A DNA stretch of 64,000 nucleotides. Origin: a virus. The stretch's first letter is position 1, and the number at the start of each line of letters is the position of its first letter. The stretch covers positions 25,497 to 89,496 of the IMG/VR virus record IMGVR_UViG_3300008740_000003. One strand, given 5' to 3'. A model generated the notes under the pieces. That model saw only the letters and a program-made list of their open reading frames with translations, had not been told where the DNA came from and did no database searches. This document shows positions 42,980 to 52,000 of the stretch, piece by piece. Position numbers and translations under genes: made by a program.

Positions 42980-43551
42980 TGATGTTCGGTAAAAATCCAG
43001 GTACAGATAAAACCTGGATAAGAATTCCTAAAGATAGCATTGGTGCAGAATTAGGTGTATGGCGAGGAGATAGTTCTGTAAAATTTCTAAACAATGCAAA
43101 ACACATACATTTAGTAGATAGTTGGAGTACTATACCATATGAAAACTCTGATGAATTTGGTAATTACCAAGCCTATCTTGATAGATATTCTATACTTGTA
43201 AAGTCTAATAATCCAGAAGATTTTCAAAAATACTATGACAAAATTTATAATAGTGTTGTTGAAAGATTTAAAAATAGTCCTGTAACAATTTATCGTATGT
43301 CAACTAAAGAATGGTTTGAAAGTTTTAAAGAAAAATTAGATTGGATATATGTAGACGCTAGTCATAGCTTTGAAGGTTGTTATTATGATTTAATTAATGC
43401 TGTAAAATTTATTAAGCCAGGAGGAACTTTATTTGGTGATGATTATGGAGATAAAAAACCAAATGTAAAAAAAGCCGTAGATAAGTTTATTGCTGATACA
43501 GGTTATGAATTTAATAATTTTCATTTAGATCAATTTGAGGTAAAGATATAA
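42979..43551 (+). CDS. SAM-dependent O-methyltransferase (class I, Methyltransf_24-like)
   Basis: 190 residues. GAELGVWRGDSSVKFL is motif I, HLVDSW ends strand 2, LDWIYVDASHSFEGCYYDL and IKPGGTLFGDDYGD carry the acidic metal-binding pattern of TylF/macrocin-like sugar O-methyltransferases. Coupled by 1-nt overlaps. A sugar hydroxyl acceptor fits the context. Confidence 0.78.
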   Translation: MMFGKNPGTDKTWIRIPKDSIGAELGVWRGDSSVKFLNNAKHIHLVDSWSTIPYENSDEFGNYQAYLDRYSILVKSNNPEDFQKYYDKIYNSVVERFKNSPVTIYRMSTKEWFESFKEKLDWIYVDASHSFEGCYYDLINAVKFIKPGGTLFGDDYGDKKPNVKKAVDKFIADTGYEFNNFHLDQFEVKI

Positions 43552-44096
43552 TGCACCCTACGTCAATGGAAAATATGCGTTTAGCAAAAACAAAAATACC
43601 TGATCTAGGAAATAATATAACAATAGTAGATGTAGGTGGTAGAGGAACAAAACAAATACCTGTTAGATCTTATCAAAAAGTTTTTAAAGACGTATACAAA
43701 CATTATTACGTTGCTGACATCAATGAAGGTCCTGGTGTTACTCACATTATGCCAGAACAATACAAATTACCATTTGCAGATAATTCAATAGATTTAGTAG
43801 TATCTGGGCAAACATTAGAACACGTAAGGAACCCTTTTAAAATGATGACTGAAATAAAAAGAATTATAAAACCAAATAGATATATGATAATAATAGCACC
43901 AAGCACAGGACCAAATCATGATGATATAGATTGTTGGCGTTTCATGGCTAACAGTTTTGAATCAATAGCTCAGGAATGTAATATTAAATTTATTGAATCT
44001 TGGATAACAAATGATGCTGTTTGTGATAAAAAAAGTTATAGATTTGAAAGTAGACGAAATATTTGGTCAGATCATACATTCATAGGACAAAAATAA
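43551..44096 (+). CDS. SAM-dependent methyltransferase (type 11)
   Basis: 181 residues. ITIVDVGGRGTKQIP is motif I, IDLVVSGQTLEHVRNPFKM motif II, IIKPNRYMIIIAPSTGPNHD motif III. Same operon and coupling. Third of four consecutive methyltransferases. Confidence 0.78.
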   Translation: MHPTSMENMRLAKTKIPDLGNNITIVDVGGRGTKQIPVRSYQKVFKDVYKHYYVADINEGPGVTHIMPEQYKLPFADNSIDLVVSGQTLEHVRNPFKMMTEIKRIIKPNRYMIIIAPSTGPNHDDIDCWRFMANSFESIAQECNIKFIESWITNDAVCDKKSYRFESRRNIWSDHTFIGQK

Positions 44097-44797
44097 TGAT
44101 AATGTCAAACAAAGATGCGGCGGAATGGCAAAAACAATTAGACAAATTACAAATGTCTACTTTAAATGAATTGTTTTTAAAACATAAATGCCTTAAAGGT
44201 ATAGACCTAAAATATGATGAAATTTATGAAGCTGACTTTAAAAAATTAAGAAATGAACCAATTAATATATTAGAAATAGGTGTAGATCAAGGACGAAGTA
44301 TAGCTGTTTGGTTAGATTATTTTCCTAATGCTAAAATTTATGCTATAGATATTTTTACAAGAATGCATGAATCTCGTATTAAATCTCTTAAAGACAACAG
44401 AGTACAATATTTAAAAATAGACAGCACTCACCCAGATGTACACAATCAAGTTGCACAATGGAAAACTGAATTTGATATTGTAATAGATGATGGTAGACAT
44501 ACTCCCGAAGCAAATGCATTAACATTTAAAAGCATTGCTCCTTTTTTAAAACCAAATGGCATATATTACATAGAAGATATTTGGCCTATAGATCAAATGA
44601 CTAAACCAGATCTTAAAAATTTAGGATTTGATTTTAAAAAACAAATAGCTTGGGCTCAAAAATATCGTAAAAATGAATTTACAAAAGGGAAATGGACAAT
44701 GTTTATTAATACTCTTAAAGGATATAAAATTGAAAAATTTGATCATAGAAAAAGATGTAAACTATTAGATAGTTACATTTATAAAATTACAAAATGA
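44096..44797 (+). CDS. SAM-dependent methyltransferase (macrocin O-methyltransferase-like)
   Basis: 233 residues from the ATG that overlaps the preceding stop (TAATG); an in-frame ATG 33 nt upstream is less likely. INILEIGVDQGRSIAVWLDYF is motif I, KIYAIDIF ends strand 2, FDIVIDDGRHTPEANA and LKPNGIYYIEDIW are the acidic motifs found in enzymes modifying antibiotic or cell-surface sugars. Fourth consecutive methyltransferase. Confidence 0.78.
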   Translation: MIMSNKDAAEWQKQLDKLQMSTLNELFLKHKCLKGIDLKYDEIYEADFKKLRNEPINILEIGVDQGRSIAVWLDYFPNAKIYAIDIFTRMHESRIKSLKDNRVQYLKIDSTHPDVHNQVAQWKTEFDIVIDDGRHTPEANALTFKSIAPFLKPNGIYYIEDIWPIDQMTKPDLKNLGFDFKKQIAWAQKYRKNEFTKGKWTMFINTLKGYKIEKFDHRKRCKLLDSYIYKITK

Positions 44798-45462
44798 AAG
44801 CATTTATAATAACAATTTTAGATAATGAAAGTAGTATTGCCTACAGCAATAATGTTATTAAATCAATAAAAGAAACAAATTCTGATTTAGAACCTATTGT
44901 TTATCCTGCTGTTACTCCTGCAACAATGTGGAAAATTGATTGGACATGGCCCTGGCACAAAAAGAAAATTTGTGAAAAAACAAAATTATTATTAAAGCCG
45001 TACAAAACATATGATATGAATAAAAGAATTGCCGCGGCAGGAAGTCATTATAACTTATGGAAAAAATGTGTTGAATTAAATGAACCAATAATAGTTTGTG
45101 AACACGATGCATACTTTACTAGAAAATTTACACCCTTTGATTTTGAAGGAGGTTGTTTAGGATTAAATGATCCTGCAAAAGCTACACCAAAAGCAGAACT
45201 TTTCCATGAGACATTAAAAAATTTAGGAGAAGGAGTACACGATGCACCTTGGGTAATGAAGAAAGAAATACCACAAGGAATGGCGGGCAATAGTACATTT
45301 ATTATAAAACCTTGGGCCGCAAAAGAAATAATTAAAGCACAAGATGAAATTGGTTGGTGGCCAAATGATGCCATAACTTGCAAACAACTTTTTCCATGGA
45401 TTAAAGTTGTATATCCATACTACACTAGAGTACAAAACATCAAATCAACTACATCATTATAA
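44794..45462 (+). CDS. GT25-like glycosyltransferase
   Basis: 222 residues. KAFIITILDNESSIAYSNNV at the start, AAAGSHYNLWKKCVELNEPIIVCEHDAYF in the middle (GSHYxLW and EHD motifs) mark a family 25-like enzyme related to the gene at 40355. Last gene of the first glycan run. Confidence 0.72.
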   Translation: MKAFIITILDNESSIAYSNNVIKSIKETNSDLEPIVYPAVTPATMWKIDWTWPWHKKKICEKTKLLLKPYKTYDMNKRIAAAGSHYNLWKKCVELNEPIIVCEHDAYFTRKFTPFDFEGGCLGLNDPAKATPKAELFHETLKNLGEGVHDAPWVMKKEIPQGMAGNSTFIIKPWAAKEIIKAQDEIGWWPNDAITCKQLFPWIKVVYPYYTRVQNIKSTTSL

Positions 45463-45470
45463 AATTGGTT

Positions 45471-45478
45471 AATAAATA
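45471..45478 (+). promoter_or_regulatory. Late promoter motif AATAAATA (second glycan run)
   Basis: Lies 11 nt before the ATG at 45490, in the only real gap (27 nt) within the glycan cassette. Confidence 0.5.
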
Positions 45479-45489
45479 TTGGTAGTCCA

Positions 45490-46206
45490 ATGAAAATATT
45501 AATAACAGGTAATAAAGGTTTTATAGGTTCAGAACTTTCTAAAAGATTGGAAGAAAAAAATCATAAAATTTTTGGTATAGACATTAAAGACGGAAAAAAT
45601 ATATTTACGGCAGAATTACCAGAAGTAGATTTAGTAATTCATTTAGCCGCTATAGGAGGAGTACGTGAATCAATGTCTGATCCTAAAAAATACTGGGATA
45701 TGAACGTAGAAGGAACTAGAAAAATTTTAGAACATTATCAAAAAACAAGAGTGTTATATGCAGGTTCAAGTTCACAATATGAACCACATTTAAATCCATA
45801 TGCCGCTACAAAAAATGTAATTGAATACATACCTCATCCTAATTCAGTATGTATGAGATTTCATACAGTTTATTCTAAAACACCTAGATTTAATATGTTC
45901 TTTGACAAATTATTAAATGGAAAATTAGAATATGTTACCAATCATAAAAGAGATTTTATTCATGTAGAAGATTTGTGTAGTGCAATATTATGTATTATAG
46001 ACAATCCATTTTTTAAAGGACCTCTTGATATAGGCACTGGACAAAATATTAGAATAAGAGATATAGCACCTAATTTACCTGTAAAAGAAATAACATTGGG
46101 AGAACGTGAAGAAACTTTAGCTGACCTTACTAAAATAAAATCTTTAGGATGGGAACCTAAATGGACAGTACAAAAATTTTTAAGCGAGGAGGGATTTGAT
46201 TTATGA
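45490..46206 (+). CDS. NAD-dependent sugar-nucleotide epimerase/dehydratase (SDR)
   Basis: 238 residues. ITGNKGFIGSEL is the Rossmann loop, VIHLAAIGGVRESM the strand-4 region, AGSSSQYEPHLNPYAATKNV contains the S and Y-x-x-x-K catalytic residues, RDFIHVEDLCSAI and LDIGTGQNIRIRDIA follow. Shorter than typical family members. Probably epimerises or dehydrates an NDP-sugar for the cassette. Distinct from the HldD-like gene at 17472. Confidence 0.82.
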   Translation: MKILITGNKGFIGSELSKRLEEKNHKIFGIDIKDGKNIFTAELPEVDLVIHLAAIGGVRESMSDPKKYWDMNVEGTRKILEHYQKTRVLYAGSSSQYEPHLNPYAATKNVIEYIPHPNSVCMRFHTVYSKTPRFNMFFDKLLNGKLEYVTNHKRDFIHVEDLCSAILCIIDNPFFKGPLDIGTGQNIRIRDIAPNLPVKEITLGEREETLADLTKIKSLGWEPKWTVQKFLSEEGFDL

Positions 46207-46574
46207 AGCAAGGAAAAATTTGGGGACAAACAGAATTAATACACGCAAATGGTGTATTAGAATTCCATAGAATAGATTTTAAGAAAAATGTACAATGCTC
46301 TAAACATAAACACAAATATAAATGGAATGGCTTCTATGTTGTTTCAGGTAAGTTAATGGTAAAAGTTTGGAAAACTGACCAAGGATTAATAGATGAAACA
46401 ATACTTAAAGCAGGAGATTGGACAAGAATTAAACCTGGAGAATATCATCAATTTATAGGATTACAAGATGGTGTTGCTTTTGAATTATATTGGGCACAAT
46501 TTGATCATGATGATATAGAAAGAGCAAACGCCGGTCAACGGGTTAATGAAGATATAGACAGAACAAATGATTAA
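46203..46574 (+). CDS. Cupin-fold protein
   Basis: 123 residues. HRIDFKKNVQCSKHKHKYKWNGFYVVSG contains the HxHx(n)E-like cupin motif (HKHKYKWNG) and GDWTRIKPGEYHQF motif 2, as in type II phosphomannose isomerase-like cupins. Overlaps the SDR gene by 4 nt. Likely sugar-nucleotide isomerase or binding protein. Confidence 0.72.
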   Translation: MKQGKIWGQTELIHANGVLEFHRIDFKKNVQCSKHKHKYKWNGFYVVSGKLMVKVWKTDQGLIDETILKAGDWTRIKPGEYHQFIGLQDGVAFELYWAQFDHDDIERANAGQRVNEDIDRTND

Positions 46575-47244
46575 CATTTTTATAGGATATGATAGCAAAG
46601 AAACAGTAGCGTTCAATATACTATCGTATAGTATATTAAAAAATAGTACTAGACCTGTTGCTATTACTCCAGTTAACTTACAAAATATAAAAGATAATTT
46701 TACTAGAGAACGAAGTAATATAGAATCTACAGAATTTAGTTTTAGTAGATTTATTGTTCCTCACTTAATGAATTATAAAGGGTGGGCTTTGTTTATGGAT
46801 TGTGATCAATTAATGTTAGCAGATGTGGCAGAGCTATGGAGATTAAGAGATGAAAGATATGCTGTACAAGTATGCAAACACGATTATATACCAAGAGCTG
46901 ATAAGAAATTTTTAGGACAAGTACAAACAAAATACGAAAAGAAAAATTGGTCAAGTTTTATGTTAATGAATTGTGATAAGTGTACAGCACTAACACCTGA
47001 CTATGTTAATACTGCTACAGGATTACAATTACACCAATTTAAATGGTTAGCAGATGAAAATCTAATAGGTGATTTGCCTTTAGAATGGAATTGGTTAGCT
47101 GGAGAATATCCACGAAAAGATAATGTTAAAAATGTACATTATACTGAAGGCGGACCTTGGTATGTAGATTATTTGCAATCTGATTATGCAAATGAATGGC
47201 AACAATATTTTGACGAAGCCACTAAAAGGAATATGAACAAATAA
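46567..47244 (+). CDS. Predicted glycosyltransferase (DCDQ motif)
   Basis: 225 residues. IFIGYDSKETVAFNILSYSI is the nucleotide-sugar binding start seen in GT8-like phage/bacterial proteins; GWALFMDCDQLMLAD is the D-x-D region; FKWLADENLIGDLPLEWNWL follows. Cytoplasmic. Overlaps the cupin by 8 nt. Confidence 0.75.
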   Translation: MINIFIGYDSKETVAFNILSYSILKNSTRPVAITPVNLQNIKDNFTRERSNIESTEFSFSRFIVPHLMNYKGWALFMDCDQLMLADVAELWRLRDERYAVQVCKHDYIPRADKKFLGQVQTKYEKKNWSSFMLMNCDKCTALTPDYVNTATGLQLHQFKWLADENLIGDLPLEWNWLAGEYPRKDNVKNVHYTEGGPWYVDYLQSDYANEWQQYFDEATKRNMNK

Positions 47245-47245
47245 T

Positions 47246-48070
47246 ATGAATAAATGGTATGCTGTAGATCATGATGATGCAATCCTAAAAAATTGGATGG
47301 CAGGAATCAAACAAGTGACAGGTCATCCAGATCCTAGTGAATATGACCATTGGGATAATATTAAATTAACACCTACGACTAATTCTATATCTGTTAGAGG
47401 AATGACAAATCATAAAATTATTCACGAGTGTTGGAGAACTAAAAGACCTTTTTATTATGTTGATACAGGATACATAGGTAATAATCAAAAAAGAAAAGAA
47501 TGGCATAGAGTAATTCGTAACAATGTACAACATCAAAAACTTGTAGATGTTCCTGCTAATAGGTTAGTATCACTACAACAATCTTTTCCAGAACTTAAAT
47601 GGAAAGGTTGGAGAAAAGATGGTGGAGCAATATTACTTGTAACACCTAGTCCTAAACCTTGTAGATTTTATAATGTAGATAGAGATACATGGGTAGAAGA
47701 CACTATTGCAACTTTAAAAAAATATACTGATAGAGAAATTATTGTTAGAGATAAAGTAGAAAGACGTAAAAGAGTTGGAGTAGGTCATATATTTTCTCAA
47801 ATAAAAAATGACAACATTTATGCTTTAGTAACATATCAATCTATAGGAGCAATAGAAGGAATAATTGCAGGAGTTCCAGCATTTACAGGAGCACCTACAG
47901 CCGCTGATCCAGTTAGCAATCATGACCTAGCAAATATTGAAAATCCAAAGTATTCAGATGAAGAAGAAATTTGGAAATGGCAAAAATGGTTAGCGTACTG
48001 TCAATATACTTCTGGAGAATTATCAAACGGCAATGCATTAAGAATTTTACAAGAAATGGAGTTAGAATAA
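47246..48070 (+). CDS. Predicted GT-B-like glycan protein, triplet member 1
   Basis: 274 residues. The C-terminal part IYALVTYQSIGAIEGIIAGVPAF ... NHDLANIENP matches the two other members at 48070 and 49853 (VxxxSxxxxxxxxxGxPxF, then a conserved IExP). This resembles the donor half of capsule-type glycosyltransferases (SSxxxExxxxGxP). The N-terminal half is diverged. Function inferred from context only. Confidence 0.6.
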   Translation: MNKWYAVDHDDAILKNWMAGIKQVTGHPDPSEYDHWDNIKLTPTTNSISVRGMTNHKIIHECWRTKRPFYYVDTGYIGNNQKRKEWHRVIRNNVQHQKLVDVPANRLVSLQQSFPELKWKGWRKDGGAILLVTPSPKPCRFYNVDRDTWVEDTIATLKKYTDREIIVRDKVERRKRVGVGHIFSQIKNDNIYALVTYQSIGAIEGIIAGVPAFTGAPTAADPVSNHDLANIENPKYSDEEEIWKWQKWLAYCQYTSGELSNGNALRILQEMELE

Positions 48071-49020
48071 TGAAAAGAGTAGTTGCATATATGAAAGTTA
48101 TTCCACCAGGAAACAAAAGTCCACAAAAGCCTTTAATTATAAAAAATTTTATAGAAGGTGTTAACGCAAGTGGAGATCAAGGATTAGTTTCTAATGGTTG
48201 GTCAATTATAGATGCAGATGTATCTGTTATTCAAGGCTATGTACATAAAAATTCAAAACAAACACGTCATTTACTTTTAAGAAAAAATGTTCATGAAAAT
48301 CAAATTAAAAAAGGAAAAAGATGTTTAATTGTTGACAGTAGTTTATTTTTATGGGCAGATCCTAAACAAGAAAAAACATATTTAAGATATGGCTTTGACG
48401 GAATATTTCCTAATACAGCAGAATATTGTAATAAAGAACCAGACCCTAATAGATGGGAAATAATTAAAAAGAATCTTAATGTAGACCTTAAACCTTGGAG
48501 AACTACAAGTAGAGATGGCTTTATATTAATTTGTTGTCAGAGAGATGGTGGATGGAGTATGGAAGGTATGCCTGTTATGAATTGGTTAAGAGACGTTATG
48601 ACTAAAATTAGAACGTATACTGATAGACGTGTTAAGATTAGATTCCACCCAGGTGATAAAAATACAGCAAAACACCAAGCAATGATTAGAGAATGGATAA
48701 AAGCACGAAACGTACAATTCCAAGGAGTAGAAGTTAGTTGGTCAAAAGATATTAGAGATGAGTATGCAGGAGCATATGCAGTTGTTGGACATAATTCAAG
48801 TCCTACTGTATCTAGTGTAATTGAAGGAATACCTACTTTTATAACTGATCCTGAACGAGCTCAATCGGCTCCAGTAACACATCATTCATTTGCAGAAATA
48901 GAAAAACCTAGAGATTTTGATAGAGAATTATGGGTTCGACAAATGGCGCAAGTACATTGGACGTTAGATGAATTAAAAGATGGTACTGCTTGGAAACATT
49001 TGAGAAAGTGGGTTAAATGA
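48070..49020 (+). CDS. Predicted GT-B-like glycan protein, triplet member 2
   Basis: 316 residues from the ATG that overlaps the previous stop as TAATG (an in-frame ATG lies 99 nt upstream but inside the previous gene). LKPWRTTSRDGFILICCQRDGGW, KIRFHPGD and YAVVGHNSSPTVSSVIEGIPTF ... HSFAEIEKP parallel member 3. Likely a cytoplasmic polysaccharide-type transferase. Confidence 0.62.
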   Translation: MKRVVAYMKVIPPGNKSPQKPLIIKNFIEGVNASGDQGLVSNGWSIIDADVSVIQGYVHKNSKQTRHLLLRKNVHENQIKKGKRCLIVDSSLFLWADPKQEKTYLRYGFDGIFPNTAEYCNKEPDPNRWEIIKKNLNVDLKPWRTTSRDGFILICCQRDGGWSMEGMPVMNWLRDVMTKIRTYTDRRVKIRFHPGDKNTAKHQAMIREWIKARNVQFQGVEVSWSKDIRDEYAGAYAVVGHNSSPTVSSVIEGIPTFITDPERAQSAPVTHHSFAEIEKPRDFDRELWVRQMAQVHWTLDELKDGTAWKHLRKWVK

Positions 49021-49856
49021 AAAACTACAAAGTAGTAACTACCTTTCATCAAAAAGGAATGGATTTGTATGGGCAAAGATTTATAGATTCTTTTAATAAA
49101 AATGTAGATAAAAGTATACGACTAGAAGTATTTGCAGAAAATTGTAATCCACAAGGAGATGAAAGAACTACAATTCATAATAGTAACGTTATTACTAAAC
49201 TAACAGCTTTTAAAAATAAATGGAAAGATGTTCCTAAAGCAAATGGTATATGTCCTTTTCCTGAAAAGCGTCCACGAGATCATCATAAAAAATTTAAATG
49301 GGACGCAATAAGATTTGCAAATAAAGTTTATTCTGTATTACATAGTGCAGAAGATGAAAACACAGATTGGTTAATATGGATGGACGCTGATGTTGTTGTA
49401 CATAGTCAATGGCCACTTCAAGACTTTACAAAATTATTTCCTGATACAAGATGGTTAACATTTGTTGGAAGAGGAAGAGGAGCTCAAACATGGCCCGAGT
49501 GTGGATTTTATGGAATGAATTTAAAACATCCTTCTTGTAAAAAGTTTTTAAAAGATTTTGAACGTGTATATGAAGATGCCGAAAAAGGTATATTTTTATT
49601 ATCTGAATGGCACGACTCATATGTGTTTGGACAGTTATTAAAAAGTGCAAGACTGCAAGATGCAGATGTACTAGATTATAGCGAAAACATATACAATAGG
49701 ACCGCAAAGACGGGCGGAGGCGGGCATCCTTTCATCAACTGCGTACTAGGTACCTGGCTAGATCATTTAAAAGGAGATTCTCGAAAACAAAAAGGAACTA
49801 GCCTAAAAACAGATTTAATGATAGGTCGTAATGAAGAATATTGGAAAAATATATGA
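49017..49856 (+). CDS. Predicted glycosyltransferase (DADV motif)
   Basis: 279 residues. DWLIWMDADVVVHSQW contains the D-x-D motif, PECGFYGMNLKHPSCKKFL is the mid-domain pattern of GT-A-like enzymes, and SEWHDSYVFGQLL gives an acceptor-side D. It lies between two members of the triplet family with 4-nt overlaps. Confidence 0.72.
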   Translation: MKNYKVVTTFHQKGMDLYGQRFIDSFNKNVDKSIRLEVFAENCNPQGDERTTIHNSNVITKLTAFKNKWKDVPKANGICPFPEKRPRDHHKKFKWDAIRFANKVYSVLHSAEDENTDWLIWMDADVVVHSQWPLQDFTKLFPDTRWLTFVGRGRGAQTWPECGFYGMNLKHPSCKKFLKDFERVYEDAEKGIFLLSEWHDSYVFGQLLKSARLQDADVLDYSENIYNRTAKTGGGGHPFINCVLGTWLDHLKGDSRKQKGTSLKTDLMIGRNEEYWKNI

Positions 49857-50692
49857 AATTTAGTGTGTTTACAGATTTTGGTTCTTTAAATAGTGTTCCA
49901 GTTTTTAATGCAGTAATAAAAGGTTTATTAAAATTAGAACATGAAGTAGTTGTAAACTCTTTAGATGCCGATGTGGCTGTTATATGGTCATTACTATGGC
50001 ACGGAAGAATGGAACCTAATAAAAGAATATGGCAAGAATTTCATCGACAAAATAAAAAAGTATTAGTAATAGAAGTAGGAAATATTAAAAGAAATATTAC
50101 TTGGAAAGTTGGCATTAATGGAATAAATCGAAAAGCCGACTTTGGTCAAATGGGTAATGGTCCTGACAGAGCAAATAAATTTAATTTAAAATATAGTCCC
50201 TGGAGGACTGCAGGTGATCATATATTAATATGTTCTCAACATGACAAAAGTGAACAATGGAAAGATATGCCACCATTAAATCAGTATTTGCATGAAACCA
50301 TTGATAAAATTAGAGAACATTCAAAAAGAAAAATAATAATAAGAACTCATCCTAGATGTCCTGTACAATTAAATTTAAAACACGAAAGTCAAGTAGGAAT
50401 GCAAGTACCTAAACAAATTAAAGACAGTTATGATGACTTCGACTTTGATCTAACAAATTGTTGGGCAGTAGTTAGTGAAAGTAGTAACCCAGGTATTACA
50501 GCAGTTCTTAATGGAATACCTGCATTTGTAGGTAAAGACAGTCTTGCATATGACGTAGGAAATACTGATTTCTCCCACATAGAAGACCCAAAAATGCCCG
50601 ACAGGCAACAATGGCTCCAAGATTATGCATATACAGAGTGGACTACAGAAGAAATAGCGGAAGGATTACCATTTTCTAGATTGACTTTTTGA
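49853..50692 (+). CDS. Predicted GT-B-like glycan protein, triplet member 3
   Basis: 279 residues from the ATG overlapping the previous stop (ATGA), in preference to an ATG 12 nt earlier. YSPWRTAGDHILICSQHDKSEQW, IIIRTHPRCP and WAVVSESSNPGITAVLNGIPAF ... DFSHIEDP match member 2. Last gene of the glycan cassette; an early promoter begins inside its 3' end. Confidence 0.62.
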   Translation: MKFSVFTDFGSLNSVPVFNAVIKGLLKLEHEVVVNSLDADVAVIWSLLWHGRMEPNKRIWQEFHRQNKKVLVIEVGNIKRNITWKVGINGINRKADFGQMGNGPDRANKFNLKYSPWRTAGDHILICSQHDKSEQWKDMPPLNQYLHETIDKIREHSKRKIIIRTHPRCPVQLNLKHESQVGMQVPKQIKDSYDDFDFDLTNCWAVVSESSNPGITAVLNGIPAFVGKDSLAYDVGNTDFSHIEDPKMPDRQQWLQDYAYTEWTTEEIAEGLPFSRLTF

Positions 50693-50709
50693 TAATACCA
50701 AAGTATAAT
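50681..50709 (+). promoter_or_regulatory. Sigma70-type early promoter for the UvsW region
   Basis: TTGACT (50681-50686), 17-nt spacer, TATAAT (50704-50709). The ATG at 50717 is 7 nt after the -10 box, so the transcript should be leaderless or nearly so. The -35 box lies within the last codons of the upstream glycan gene. Confidence 0.8.
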
Positions 50710-50716
50710 ATAAGGT

Positions 50717-52000
50717 ATGCAAAAAATCTCAATAGAAGCTTGTTTGGAAATGATGGTAGGCTTGAGTGATAAGCCAGTTAATCCGCCATTTATTATACTA
50801 GATAAAGATAGAAAAATATTAACCGACATTGCCAAAAAAGTTTATAGAGGTACTGCTTTAACTGATAGACAGTACGCAACTGTAAAAAGAGTCCTTAGAA
50901 CTAACTACTCTACACAATTTAAAAATAGAGATATTGATATCCATGCATCATCAAATATATTACGTAAACCACTAAGACAAATAGATAGAAGTTCTTATAT
51001 TAAAATTGGAAATTATAAAGAATTTGTTTACGATCCTTTTAGTTATTATGCATATCAACCAAACCATAAAGTTCTTGTAATAAGATTTCCTTTTAATGTT
51101 ATGTATAGTAAACTTATGGGGGAAGTTAGAAAATGTTTTCCTTTTTATAGAACTCATAAACAAAAGGATAAAAACAAATATATTCTTCCTTATAATGAAC
51201 GTTTAGCTCATAAAGTAGTAGATAAGTTTAAAGGCAAAATAGCAGATATAGATCCAACATTATTAGAGATTCATGAAAAGTGTGAATACTTTTATAATAA
51301 TAAACAAGAATTTCTACCAGGAATTTATGATTTCAAAATTAAAAATTGTTTACCAAAAACGTCTGAACACTATGTAAATAAGTTTGGGCAACCAAGTCCT
51401 AGTAACTTATTTTTATTTAAAGATAGAAGTGAATATTTGGGATTAAAATATTTTAGTGGACTACATTTAGAACACTCATTAGCCGATCAAGATGAGTTTA
51501 CTAAAAGGCTTGTTAAACGTAAAGCATCTGTAGTTGTTGTTGAAAAGAAAAAATGGGAATTAAAACAAGTAATAAAAACAATGTTTGATTTAAAAAGAAT
51601 TCCTTTATTGGTAGTATTACCAGTATTTCCAAAAAAAGATCCTGCTGAATCTTTGGAAGCATCACATAAAATTTTTAAAAACTATGTAGACAATAAAGAC
51701 ATTTCGGTATTGTTTAGATTAGAAAACATGGAATCTGGCATCAAGTTTAACGAATATGTTCGTGAAAATGGACTTAATAATAAACTTGCAAATAATACAA
51801 AAATAGTGTACATTAATAATAAGAAGATTCCAAAACCTTTATTAAGATTTAATTGGGAACCGGAAGGCGTATTATGTCTTGATACTACAAGGAATTACAG
51901 CAAAGTAAATTCTTTTGAAGAAGAATTTGATTTAGTTGTTCAATATGCTACTGAAGAACATAGCCCTTGGAATCCATATTTTGTTATGGAAAATATATGA
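50717..52000 (+). CDS. Early protein upstream of UvsW, unknown function
   Basis: 427 residues. It includes the segment VLVIRFPFNVMYSKLMGEVRK and KYILPYNERLAHKVVDKFKGK, a pattern that reminds me of N-terminal domains on some helicase-like proteins, but no ATPase motif is present. It overlaps UvsW by 4 nt and has a strong early promoter, so it may be a UvsW partner. I do not recognise the family with any confidence. Confidence 0.7.
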   Translation: MQKISIEACLEMMVGLSDKPVNPPFIILDKDRKILTDIAKKVYRGTALTDRQYATVKRVLRTNYSTQFKNRDIDIHASSNILRKPLRQIDRSSYIKIGNYKEFVYDPFSYYAYQPNHKVLVIRFPFNVMYSKLMGEVRKCFPFYRTHKQKDKNKYILPYNERLAHKVVDKFKGKIADIDPTLLEIHEKCEYFYNNKQEFLPGIYDFKIKNCLPKTSEHYVNKFGQPSPSNLFLFKDRSEYLGLKYFSGLHLEHSLADQDEFTKRLVKRKASVVVVEKKKWELKQVIKTMFDLKRIPLLVVLPVFPKKDPAESLEASHKIFKNYVDNKDISVLFRLENMESGIKFNEYVRENGLNNKLANNTKIVYINNKKIPKPLLRFNWEPEGVLCLDTTRNYSKVNSFEEEFDLVVQYATEEHSPWNPYFVMENI

